DNA of 39,408 bases, taken from positions 1 to 39,408 of the forward strand of contig DYPP01000001.1 of assembly GCA_020719845.1 (NCBI GenBank). Reading direction: 5' to 3'. Every line of letters starts with the position of its first letter. Position 1 is the first letter of the stretch. The position numbers were made by a program, and so were the translations under genes. Shown here piece by piece: positions 16,384 to 23,703 of this stretch. A model generated the notes under the pieces. It had not been told where the DNA came from. It did not search any database and was given only the letters and a program-made list of their open reading frames with translations. This stretch comes from Treponema denticola. Its GTDB lineage: Bacteria; Spirochaetota; Spirochaetia; Treponematales; Breznakiellaceae.

Positions 16384-17118
16384 ATGGCAAAGAAAGAAAA
16401 AAAATGCGAGTGTCCCGCGGGTGCCCCGGAATGGATGGTGACCTATTCGGACATGGTCACCCTGCTGCTCTGTTTCTTTGCCGCCCTGTTCAACGTATCC
16501 GAGGTGGACGAAGTCCAGCTGCAGCAGATGATCTCCTCCCTGAACAACATCGGCATGGGCGCCAGCGAGGGCGGCGCGACGCTGACCGCGGGACGCAACG
16601 CCGACCTGGGCAACACCATCATGGCGCTGCCCTCCATGGAGCACGGACGTTCGATGTCCACGGCCAAGAAAAAGGCAACCAGTCTCTTTGCGCCGGAAAT
16701 AAAGTCCAACAAGGTCCGGGTATCCTCGGATGAACGCGGGCTGGTGATCAGCCTGGCTTCGGACGCCTTTTTCGGACCCGCCAGCGCGACGGTCAACATC
16801 GAAGAAACTCGGGATATCCTGCTCCGTCTGGCCACTCTGCTGGAGTCCAAGGACGTAGAGGGCCGCAGATTCCGCATCGAGGGACACACCGATTCGATCC
16901 CCGTCGACGCGAATGGGCCCTGGCAGTCCAACTGGGAGTTGTCCGCCGCCCGATCCATCAACGTGCTGCACTATTTGGCCGACATCGGGGTCAACGACCG
17001 CAACTTTCAGGTTTCCGGGTTGGCCGATACGGCTCCGATTTCTTCCAACGACACCGCCGAAGGCCGGGCGTATAATCGCCGGGTGGACGTCGTGATCCTG
17101 GATGAAGGCCATTTATGA
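16384..17118 (+). CDS. motB: Flagellar stator protein MotB
   Basis: MotB anchors the stator to peptidoglycan and carries the ion-binding aspartate. The 244-residue protein has one membrane segment (about 20-42) with D23 in TYSDMVTLLLCFF, the conserved ion-binding residue. The C-terminal OmpA-like peptidoglycan-binding domain (about 115-240) has FRIEGHTDSIPVDA and NWELSAARSINVLHYL. The closing RRVDVVIL is typical. Confidence 0.97.
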   Translation: MAKKEKKCECPAGAPEWMVTYSDMVTLLLCFFAALFNVSEVDEVQLQQMISSLNNIGMGASEGGATLTAGRNADLGNTIMALPSMEHGRSMSTAKKKATSLFAPEIKSNKVRVSSDERGLVISLASDAFFGPASATVNIEETRDILLRLATLLESKDVEGRRFRIEGHTDSIPVDANGPWQSNWELSAARSINVLHYLADIGVNDRNFQVSGLADTAPISSNDTAEGRAYNRRVDVVILDEGHL

Positions 17119-17135
17119 TTATTCTTGGACCTGGA

Positions 17136-17150
17136 GCAAACTTTGTTTGC
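17136..17150. other. Perfect inverted repeat between motB and fliL
   Basis: GCAAAC (17136-17141) and GTTTGC (17145-17150) flank a 3-base loop, just upstream of the putative fliL promoter -35 box. It could be an operator or a weak attenuating hairpin. There is no T-run after it, so a simple terminator is unlikely. Confidence 0.4.
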
Positions 17151-17151
17151 A

Positions 17152-17178
17152 TTGACCGCTGTTTTCGTATACTATACA
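17152..17178 (+). promoter_or_regulatory. Possible internal promoter upstream of fliL
   Basis: TTGACC (17152-17157) and TATACA (17173-17178) are 15 bases apart, slightly short for sigma-70. A better TATACT at 17168 has spacing that is too short. The 79-base motB-fliL gap is the largest in this part of the flagellar block, making it a reasonable place for a secondary promoter. A strong GGAGGA ribosome site (17184-17189) follows. Confidence 0.35.
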
Positions 17179-17197
17179 GCATCGGAGGATAGAAGGC

Positions 17198-17755
17198 ATG
17201 GCAGACAACCGTGACGAACTAGACCTGGACGGTACCGAAACCGTCGCCATGGAAGGTTCCGCCAAAAAAACTTCCGGTTTGGCGGCCCTGCTCCCCAACC
17301 TGCTCAAATTCGTGGCCATCGGCTTGGGCGCGATTATTTTCATCGTTACCGTCACGTTCATCGCGTATACCTTCCTGTCCAAATCGGGAAAATCCCAGAC
17401 GACGACCGCCGAAGAGTCGCCCTACGCCGGCGTGCGTCCCCAGCTGTCCTGGTTCACTACCATCGGCGTCATCCGGACCCGCACCAACGATCCCACCCCC
17501 TACTCGGTGGTGGTCAACCTGATCATCGGCTACGACCAGGACAACAAGGTCGCCCAGACCGAACTGACCAACCGGCTCTACGAACTGAAGGATTTCATCC
17601 GCAACTATTTCAGCAACAAATCCGCCGCCGACCTGAAACCGGATCAAGAAGAACAACTGAAAAACGACATCAAGACCAAACTGAACGAGCATATCCTGGA
17701 TAAAGCCAGAGCCCGGGAGATCCTGTTTCAGCAGCTGGACGTGGTAGAGATGTAG
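17198..17755 (+). CDS. fliL: Flagellar basal body-associated protein FliL
   Basis: FliL is an inner-membrane protein that surrounds or supports the stator; in spirochaetes it helps stabilise stators and orient periplasmic flagella. The 185 residues include a cytoplasmic N-tail, one membrane segment (about 36-60) and a periplasmic FliL domain (about 85-185, with YSVVVNLIIGYDQ and LNEHILDKARAREILFQQLDVV). It is two bases before fliM. Confidence 0.95.
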   Translation: MADNRDELDLDGTETVAMEGSAKKTSGLAALLPNLLKFVAIGLGAIIFIVTVTFIAYTFLSKSGKSQTTTAEESPYAGVRPQLSWFTTIGVIRTRTNDPTPYSVVVNLIIGYDQDNKVAQTELTNRLYELKDFIRNYFSNKSAADLKPDQEEQLKNDIKTKLNEHILDKARAREILFQQLDVVEM

Positions 17756-17757
17756 GT

Positions 17758-18789
17758 ATGACGGAAGTACTATCGCAGGAAGAAATAGACCAGCTCCTCA
17801 CCGCCATCAACGCCGGGGAGACCGAGCCAGAGGACTTCCGGCCTGCCGCAGATACCCGCAAGATAAAAATCTACGATTTCAAGCGGCCGGACAAGTTTTC
17901 CAAGGAACAGATCCGCACCGTTTCCATCATGCACGAAACCTTTGCCCGCTTGACCACTACGTCCCTGTCCGCCAACCTGCGCAGCATGGTCCACGTGCAC
18001 GTCGCCTCGGTGGATCAGCTGACCTACGAAGAGTTCATCCGCTCCATACCGACGCCGACTACCCTGGCCATCATCAACATGGACCCCCTCAAAGGCAACG
18101 CCATTCTGGAGATTGACCCGGCGGTTACCTTTTCGATCATCGACCGCCTGTTCGGCGGCACCGGCGAAGGCACCAAAGCCCAGCACGAGCTGACGGATAT
18201 CGAGCAGTCGGTCATGGAAGGCATCATCGTGCGGATCCTGGGCAATATGCGCGAAGCCTGGGCCCAGGTGATCGACCTGCGTCCCCGCCTGGGGCAGATC
18301 GATACCAACCCCCAGTTTGCCCAGATCGTGCCGCCGACGGAAATGGTCGTGCTGGTCACCCTTGAAACCAAGGTCGGCGAGGTGGAGGGCATGATGAATT
18401 TCTGCATCCCCTACCTGACCATCGAACCGATCATCGGCAAACTGTCCGCCCAGTACTGGTATTCGTCCGTCCGCCGGGGCACCACTACGGAAAACTTGAA
18501 CATCCTCAAGGAAAAGTTGGCCAACGTGGACGTCAACGTCGTGGCCGAGGTGGGCAAGATCCAGATTCCCGTCCGGGATGTGCTGTCCCTGCGGGTCGGC
18601 GACGTGGTGCGTCTGTACAACGTGCATATCGGCGACGCGATGACCCTCAATATCGGCAACAAGAAAAAGTTCCTCTGTCGGCCCGGCGTGATCGGGAAGA
18701 AAATGGCGGTGCAAATAGTCAAGAAGATGGCCGAGCTTGAACAGGAAGAATTCGAAGAGCTCGCATCGGAAGGAGAAGAAAGCTTATGA
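17758..18789 (+). CDS. fliM: Flagellar motor switch protein FliM
   Basis: FliM is the middle switch subunit and binds phosphorylated CheY to change rotation. The 343-residue protein starts with the CheY-binding motif LSQEEIDQLLTAI, continues with the CheC-like middle domain (about 45-235) and ends with the SpoA/FliN-like C-terminal domain (about 255-330, with IPVRDVLSLRVGDVVRL). The stop overlaps the fliY start by four bases, so the two are co-translated. Confidence 0.97.
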   Translation: MTEVLSQEEIDQLLTAINAGETEPEDFRPAADTRKIKIYDFKRPDKFSKEQIRTVSIMHETFARLTTTSLSANLRSMVHVHVASVDQLTYEEFIRSIPTPTTLAIINMDPLKGNAILEIDPAVTFSIIDRLFGGTGEGTKAQHELTDIEQSVMEGIIVRILGNMREAWAQVIDLRPRLGQIDTNPQFAQIVPPTEMVVLVTLETKVGEVEGMMNFCIPYLTIEPIIGKLSAQYWYSSVRRGTTTENLNILKEKLANVDVNVVAEVGKIQIPVRDVLSLRVGDVVRLYNVHIGDAMTLNIGNKKKFLCRPGVIGKKMAVQIVKKMAELEQEEFEELASEGEESL

Positions 18790-19961
18790 GCGACGGCGCT
18801 CTTTCGCAGGACGAGATTGATGCCCTGTTGGCCGGGGTCGATTCCTCGAGCTTGGGTGCTCCCACACCGGTTTCCGGGTCGGCGATGGATGGCGACTTGT
18901 CGGTCATCCAAAACTTTCTGGGGGCCACCGTACAAGCCCAGTCCTCCAACCTTTCCATGATGACCGGCGCCCAGGTGACGCTGGGCAATCCACAGGTGGA
19001 CTCGGTGGGCCGCGAGGCTTTTCTGCAAAGATTGCCCGATATGGTTACTGCGGTAAAAGCCGATTTTACCTCCGGCATCCCGGGGGAACACCTGTTCATC
19101 ATGTCCGAGGATACGGCCAAGCGCATCGCCAGCCTGATGAACAAGGAAGAAAACATCGAGCTGGACGAGATGGCCCTGTCGGTCATCGGCGAGGTCGCCT
19201 CCCAGCTCACCGGGACGCAGATCACCACCCTGAGCGACAAGACGGGCAATAAATCCGTCGCCTCCGCATCGCCGGAAGCGAACAACGTGCCCAAGGCGGT
19301 GGTGGCGCTTCCCTCCGGCGACTTTGTGCGCGCCACCTACCAACTCAACCTCGGGGACGGCAACCAGGTGCCGATCTGGGAAGTTTTCGGCTCCGCGGTT
19401 TCCCGGGAAATGATCCGCGCCCTGGGCGGCGGGGCGTCTTCCGGCGGCATGGAATCCGTCAGCGCGCCCGCCATGGGCGGACCTTCCTTCGGAGGCATGG
19501 GCGGAAGCCAGATGGGCGGCAACCAAGGCTACGGCGGTATGCAGGCCAACCAGGGCTTTGGGGGCATGCAGGCCAACCAGGGCTTCGGAGGGATGTCGTC
19601 GAACCAGATGCAGGGCGGCGCTTTCGGCATGGGCGGCGGCTCCAGCAACGTGCAGCAGGTCCAATTCCCGAGTCTGATGCCCCAGGGCTCATCCGGCGAA
19701 CAGGGCAACATCGGTCTGATCATGGACGTCTTCATGGAGATGACCGTTGAGTTGGGCCGCACCAAAAAACTGATCAAAGAGATCCTCGGCATGGGCGAAG
19801 GCACCATCATCGAGCTGGACAAGCTGGCCGGTGAGCCGGTGGATATTCTGGTCAACCACAAACTGATCGCCAAGGGAGAAGTCGTCGTCATCGACGAAAA
19901 CTTCGGCGTACGGGTTACCGAAATCGTTTCTCCTATGGAAAGAATGTCGGATATGGGGTAG
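18786..19961 (+). CDS. fliY: Flagellar motor switch protein FliY/FliN
   Basis: The 391-residue protein is the long FliY form of FliN. It has an N-terminal CheY-binding-like motif (LSQDEIDALLAGVD), a CheC-like domain (about 35-210) and a C-terminal FliN domain (about 310-388, with VELGRTKKLIKEILGMGEGTIIELDKLAG). In the CheC-like domain the usual ExxN pattern reads EVAS, so phosphatase activity on CheY may be lost. Between the domains (about 215-300) lies a low-complexity Gly/Met/Gln/Asn-rich segment with repeats of GGMQANQGF. Confidence 0.95.
   Translation: MSDGALSQDEIDALLAGVDSSSLGAPTPVSGSAMDGDLSVIQNFLGATVQAQSSNLSMMTGAQVTLGNPQVDSVGREAFLQRLPDMVTAVKADFTSGIPGEHLFIMSEDTAKRIASLMNKEENIELDEMALSVIGEVASQLTGTQITTLSDKTGNKSVASASPEANNVPKAVVALPSGDFVRATYQLNLGDGNQVPIWEVFGSAVSREMIRALGGGASSGGMESVSAPAMGGPSFGGMGGSQMGGNQGYGGMQANQGFGGMQANQGFGGMSSNQMQGGAFGMGGGSSNVQQVQFPSLMPQGSSGEQGNIGLIMDVFMEMTVELGRTKKLIKEILGMGEGTIIELDKLAGEPVDILVNHKLIAKGEVVVIDENFGVRVTEIVSPMERMSDMG
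19533..19613 (+). repeat. In-frame 27-bp tandem repeat in fliY
   Basis: Three adjacent 27-base units (19533-19559, 19560-19586, and a degenerate third at 19587-19613) encode GGMQANQGF, GGMQANQGF and GGMSSNQMQ. They sit inside the low-complexity linker of FliY. The unit is a multiple of three, so copy number can change without breaking the frame. Confidence 0.85.
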
Positions 19962-19962
19962 A

Positions 19963-20643
19963 ATGACCGGGACGGAAGCGCAAAAGCTTCGTTTCGGGAG
20001 GGGAACCCTGAACTATATCCGCGTGATCGCCGTGGCGCTGATGGTGTCGTCGATGGGATTGCTGTCCGCAGTCGCCCAGCAAGCGCCGGCGGTGGCCGAT
20101 GCCGCCGCCGGCGCGGCGGAACAGCCGGCGGCAGGATTGCCGGCGCCGGACGAAACCGAGCTGGTCCTGGATGATCCTCCGGCGGAGAATGAAGCACCCG
20201 CCGCGCCTTCGTCCTTCTGGGCCATCGTGCGCATGCTGCTGGTGCTGCTGGTGGCTGCGGCGGCGATCTACGGCGTCGTGTTCCTGCTGCGCAAAATCGC
20301 CCGCCCCGGGGCAGAGACGGATGCCAACCTGAAAGTTTTGGCCGGGGCGCATCTGGGTTCCAATCGTTTTGTGCACGTGGTTTCCGTGGGCCAGAAGGCT
20401 TGGTTGGTCGGCGCCACGGACGGCGGCGTTTCCCTGATCGCCGAGCTGGACGACAAAGAAACCGTGGACGCCCTGCTGCTGGAAGATTCCCAGCGCATGG
20501 CCGCAGGCGGCGCGGGAAATCGCCTGGACTTCCGGTCGTTGCTGCAGAAATTGACCGGCAACGCCCGCCGGGAAGCCCGGAGCGGCGTACCTCCTTCCGC
20601 GGATAATGTGCGCCGCCGCCGCCAGCGGATCAGGGATTTATGA
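19963..20643 (+). CDS. fliO: Flagellar export protein FliO (FliZ)
   Basis: FliO supports assembly of the FliP export gate in the inner membrane. The 226-residue protein has a likely signal or first membrane segment (about 19-40), an Ala/Pro/Glu-rich periplasmic linker, a second membrane segment (about 86-107) and a C-terminal FliO domain (LKVLAGAHLGSNRFVHVVSV and WLVGATDGGVSLIAEL). Such small, poorly conserved proteins before fliP are called FliZ in spirochaetes. It overlaps fliP by four bases (ATGA). Confidence 0.88.
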   Translation: MTGTEAQKLRFGRGTLNYIRVIAVALMVSSMGLLSAVAQQAPAVADAAAGAAEQPAAGLPAPDETELVLDDPPAENEAPAAPSSFWAIVRMLLVLLVAAAAIYGVVFLLRKIARPGAETDANLKVLAGAHLGSNRFVHVVSVGQKAWLVGATDGGVSLIAELDDKETVDALLLEDSQRMAAGGAGNRLDFRSLLQKLTGNARREARSGVPPSADNVRRRRQRIRDL

Positions 20644-21467
20644 AGATGCGGCCCAAAAAGCGATCTTTTTTATTGGCGCTCTGGTTGGTCCTGGTATTGC
20701 CCGCCGGTGTGTATGCCCAGGATCAAGCTTTTCCCGGCCGCGCTGCCCAGGGCACCGTGGCGGTGCCCACTCCGCCTGCGGACCCGGTCATTCCCTTCAT
20801 CGATCTGGCCATACGCAATCCAGCCAACGGACAGGAAGTCGCCTTCTCGTTGCAGCTGCTGCTGCTGCTGACCCTGCTGTCGCTGGCGCCGAGCATCCTG
20901 ATCCTGATGACCAGCTTTTTGCGTATCTCCATCGTGCTGGATTTCGTAAAACGCGCCCTGTCCCTGCAGCAGTCGCCCCCCAACCAGGTCATTCTGGGCA
21001 TTTCCCTATTTTTGACCGTCTTCATCATGTGGCCGACCTTCGACACCATGTACCAAAAATCGTTCAAACCTCTTTCCGACGGCGCCATCGGCGCGCAAGA
21101 AGCGTACCAGGAGGCCGAGGGTCCCCTCCGGCTTTTCATGTACCGCCAGATGCGCGGCGCTCCGGAAAATATCCGGCTCTTCATGTCCATGCGGGGCTTG
21201 CCCAAGCCCGGAACCCTGGCGGATGTGCCCACCTACGTGCTGATTCCCGCCTTCATCCTCAACGAGCTGACGGTGTCCTTCAAAATAGGCATCCTCTTGT
21301 TCATACCTTTCATCGTCATCGATATGGTGGTGGCCAGCGCGCTCATGTCCATGGGCATGATCATGCTGCCGCCGGTCATGATTTCCATGCCCTTCAAGTT
21401 GATTCTGTTTGTGCTGGTGGACGGCTGGAGTCTCCTGACGGAACAACTGGTTCGGTCTTTCGGATAA
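20640..21467 (+). CDS. fliP: Flagellar export gate protein FliP
   Basis: FliP is the core of the FliPQR export gate. The 275-residue protein has a cleavable signal peptide (about 1-28, ending VYAQ). Family motifs are LLLLTLLSLAPSILILMTSFLRI, kept here in outline, then SPPNQVILGISLFLTVFIM, and the C-terminal MGMIMLPPVMISMPFKLILF. About four membrane segments remain after processing. FliQ follows nine bases on. Confidence 0.97.
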   Translation: MKMRPKKRSFLLALWLVLVLPAGVYAQDQAFPGRAAQGTVAVPTPPADPVIPFIDLAIRNPANGQEVAFSLQLLLLLTLLSLAPSILILMTSFLRISIVLDFVKRALSLQQSPPNQVILGISLFLTVFIMWPTFDTMYQKSFKPLSDGAIGAQEAYQEAEGPLRLFMYRQMRGAPENIRLFMSMRGLPKPGTLADVPTYVLIPAFILNELTVSFKIGILLFIPFIVIDMVVASALMSMGMIMLPPVMISMPFKLILFVLVDGWSLLTEQLVRSFG

Positions 21468-21476
21468 GGGCGGGTC

Positions 21477-21746
21477 ATGAGCATCGGTCTGATCACGTCC
21501 CTGATGCGGGGCGGCATACTGGAAGTTCTCCTGCTTTCGGCGCCCCTGCTGTTGTCGGCCCTGGTCGTGGGCTTGATCGTCTCCATCATCCAGGCCACCA
21601 CGTCCATCCAGGAGCAGACCCTGACCTTCGTGCCTAAAATCCTGACCATTCTGCTGGTGCTGGCTTTTTTGGGCGGCTGGATGTTCGCTTCCCTGGGGGA
21701 TTATACGGTGCAGCTGTTCAGAATGATTCCCTCGATGGCGGGGTAG
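21477..21746 (+). CDS. fliQ: Flagellar export gate protein FliQ
   Basis: FliQ wraps around the FliPR core of the export gate. The 89-residue protein has two membrane segments joined by a short cytoplasmic loop, and the family motif IQATTSIQEQTLTFVPKI. Length and position between fliP and fliR are standard. Confidence 0.96.
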   Translation: MSIGLITSLMRGGILEVLLLSAPLLLSALVVGLIVSIIQATTSIQEQTLTFVPKILTILLVLAFLGGWMFASLGDYTVQLFRMIPSMAG

Positions 21747-21747
21747 G

Positions 21748-22536
21748 ATGTTCGCGGAAATTCTGGCCGACGTGCCCCGCTTTTTGCTGATCGCCATCCG
21801 GGCACTGGCGTTGATTGAAACGGCCCCCCTGCTTTCTTCGGATTCCAACCCCCAGGTAGCCAAAGTCGCCCTGGCCGGTTTTGCGGCCTTTGCGGTTTTT
21901 CCCGGTCAGGCCATCCGCTACGTCGTGCCCGAACCAGCCACGGTGTCCTTTATATTTCTGCTGGCCGGCGAAGCCCTGATCGGGGTGATTTTGGGTTTTT
22001 TCCTGACCATGATCTACACCGCCTTCAGTTCGGCGGGTCAATTCTTTTCGCTGCAGATGGGGTTCGGCGCTTCGGAAACCTTCGACCCCCTTTCGCAGAT
22101 CGAAAATCCGCTCATGGGACAGTACCTCAACCTGGTGGCCATGCTGGTTTTCCTTACCGTCGGCGGATTTCAGCAGATTTTTCTGGGCGGGTTTCAGCGT
22201 TCGCTGTCCTCCCTCAACGCCGTCGGCCTGGCTGCGGCCCGGGACAATATCCTGCAGCTCCTGCTTTCCGGGTTTTCGGCGCTCTTTTTGGACGCCCTGA
22301 TCATTTCCATGCCCATTCTGGGCACCCTTTTCCTGATTTCCCTTTCCATGGGCCTGCTTTCCAAAGCGGCGCCGCAGATGAACCTGCTGACCGAGGGTTT
22401 TCCCATCTCCATCACCGTGGCCTTTGCCCTGATCCTGGCTACCATGCCCTTTTTGGTCGAAGCCTTTGCCCGGGTCATCGACACCGGTTTTGCCCAGCTC
22501 AGCGGTCTGTACGCCGAGCTCGGGGGCCTTCCGTGA
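21748..22536 (+). CDS. fliR: Flagellar export gate protein FliR
   Basis: FliR completes the FliPQR gate. The 262-residue protein has about six membrane segments. The recognisable part is LQMGFGASETFDPLSQIENP followed by GQYLNLVAMLVFL, with a C-terminal APQMNLLTEGFPI. It starts one base after the fliQ stop and overlaps the flhB GTG start by four bases. Confidence 0.96.
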   Translation: MFAEILADVPRFLLIAIRALALIETAPLLSSDSNPQVAKVALAGFAAFAVFPGQAIRYVVPEPATVSFIFLLAGEALIGVILGFFLTMIYTAFSSAGQFFSLQMGFGASETFDPLSQIENPLMGQYLNLVAMLVFLTVGGFQQIFLGGFQRSLSSLNAVGLAAARDNILQLLLSGFSALFLDALIISMPILGTLFLISLSMGLLSKAAPQMNLLTEGFPISITVAFALILATMPFLVEAFARVIDTGFAQLSGLYAELGGLP

Positions 22537-23678
22537 GCGCCGCGCCGGATCCGGAACTGCAGAAAGCCCTGGCCATCGACCTGCAGTGGTTCGCCGCGGA
22601 AGACGAAGGCCGGACCGAAGAACCTTCGGAATACAAGATCCGCAAGGCCCGGGAAGAGGGCCGGGTCGCGAAAAGCCAGGAGCTGATCGGCGCGCTGGTG
22701 CTGCTGATGCCCGCCATGGCCCTGGTGTTCATGGGGCCGACCATGCTGCGGACGTCGTTGGAAATGGTGCGATTCTATTTTGACCGCCTGACGGAGCTGG
22801 ATCCCGCCAAAGACGGCATCATCGTCCAGGCTTTTTTCAGCTATTTTTTCCGCCTGGTCGTGCCCGTTACCTCGGTGGCCATCCTGGCTGCGGTGTTCTC
22901 CAACCTGGTGCAGACGGGCTTCCTGTTTACCACCAAACCGCTGACGCCCAATTTTTCAAAGATCGTACCCCGTTTCGGCAAGTACTTTCAGCGGACCTTG
23001 TTTTCCGGGGAAGCGCTGTTCAACGTCGCCAAGTCCATCGCCAAGATCGCCATCGTCGGGATCGTGGCCTTCTTCATCATCCGGTCCCGGATCGAAGCGC
23101 TGGCCAACCTGCAGACCGTGACGCTCTGGAACGGCGTCAGCACCATCGCTTCCCTGTCGGCTCAACTTTTGATCATCGTGGCTTTGCTCCTGCTGGCCCT
23201 GTCCATACCGGATTATTTGTTCCAGCGCTTCCAGTACCGGGAATCCCTGAAGATGACCAAGCAGGAAGTGAAGGAAGAACGCAAAATGTACGAAGGAGAT
23301 CCGCTGATCAAGAACCGGCTCCGGCAGCGCATGCGCGAGCTCCTGAGCCGCAATATGGCCGCCAACGTGCCCAAGGCGGACGTGGTCATCACCAACCCCA
23401 CCCACTTCGCGGTGGCGCTGGAATGGAACCAGGGCAGCATGGCGGCGCCCCTGGTCACCGCCAAGGGCGCCGACGAAGTCGCCCTGCGTATCCGCCGCAT
23501 CGCCGAAGAGAGCGGCGTGCCGGTGATCGAAAACCGTCCTTTGGCCCGGGCCCTATTCGCGGAAACCGAAATAGGGGATAGTATACCGGAAAAGTACTAC
23601 CAGGCTATCGCGGCGGTGCTGGCGCACGTGTACAAATTGAATGAGGAACGCCGCAAGTCCGCCGTCTTCGGGGCTTGA
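22533..23678 (+). CDS. flhB: Flagellar export gate protein FlhB
   Basis: FlhB controls the change from hook to filament export by cutting itself. The 381-residue protein has a cytoplasmic N-tail (EEPSEYKIRKAREEGRVAKS), four membrane segments (about 45-225) and a C-terminal domain with the NPTH autocleavage site (N288-P289) in VVITNPTHFAVALEW. The GTG start overlaps the fliR stop (GTGA), giving translational coupling. An extra acidic N-terminal stretch of about 20 residues precedes the usual start of homology. Confidence 0.97.
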   Translation: MSAAPDPELQKALAIDLQWFAAEDEGRTEEPSEYKIRKAREEGRVAKSQELIGALVLLMPAMALVFMGPTMLRTSLEMVRFYFDRLTELDPAKDGIIVQAFFSYFFRLVVPVTSVAILAAVFSNLVQTGFLFTTKPLTPNFSKIVPRFGKYFQRTLFSGEALFNVAKSIAKIAIVGIVAFFIIRSRIEALANLQTVTLWNGVSTIASLSAQLLIIVALLLLALSIPDYLFQRFQYRESLKMTKQEVKEERKMYEGDPLIKNRLRQRMRELLSRNMAANVPKADVVITNPTHFAVALEWNQGSMAAPLVTAKGADEVALRIRRIAEESGVPVIENRPLARALFAETEIGDSIPEKYYQAIAAVLAHVYKLNEERRKSAVFGA

Positions 23679-23703
23679 CGATTCTGTGGGAGATGGATGA
23701 GCA

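Noticed and set aside
17770-18714. Minus-strand frame of 314 codons opposite fliM
   Set aside because: It is antisense to a well-supported flagellar gene and His/Asp/Val-rich without motifs.
19501-19613. Short repeats considered as a CRISPR array
   Set aside because: The units are adjacent without spacers, are in frame, and encode the low-complexity linker of FliY.
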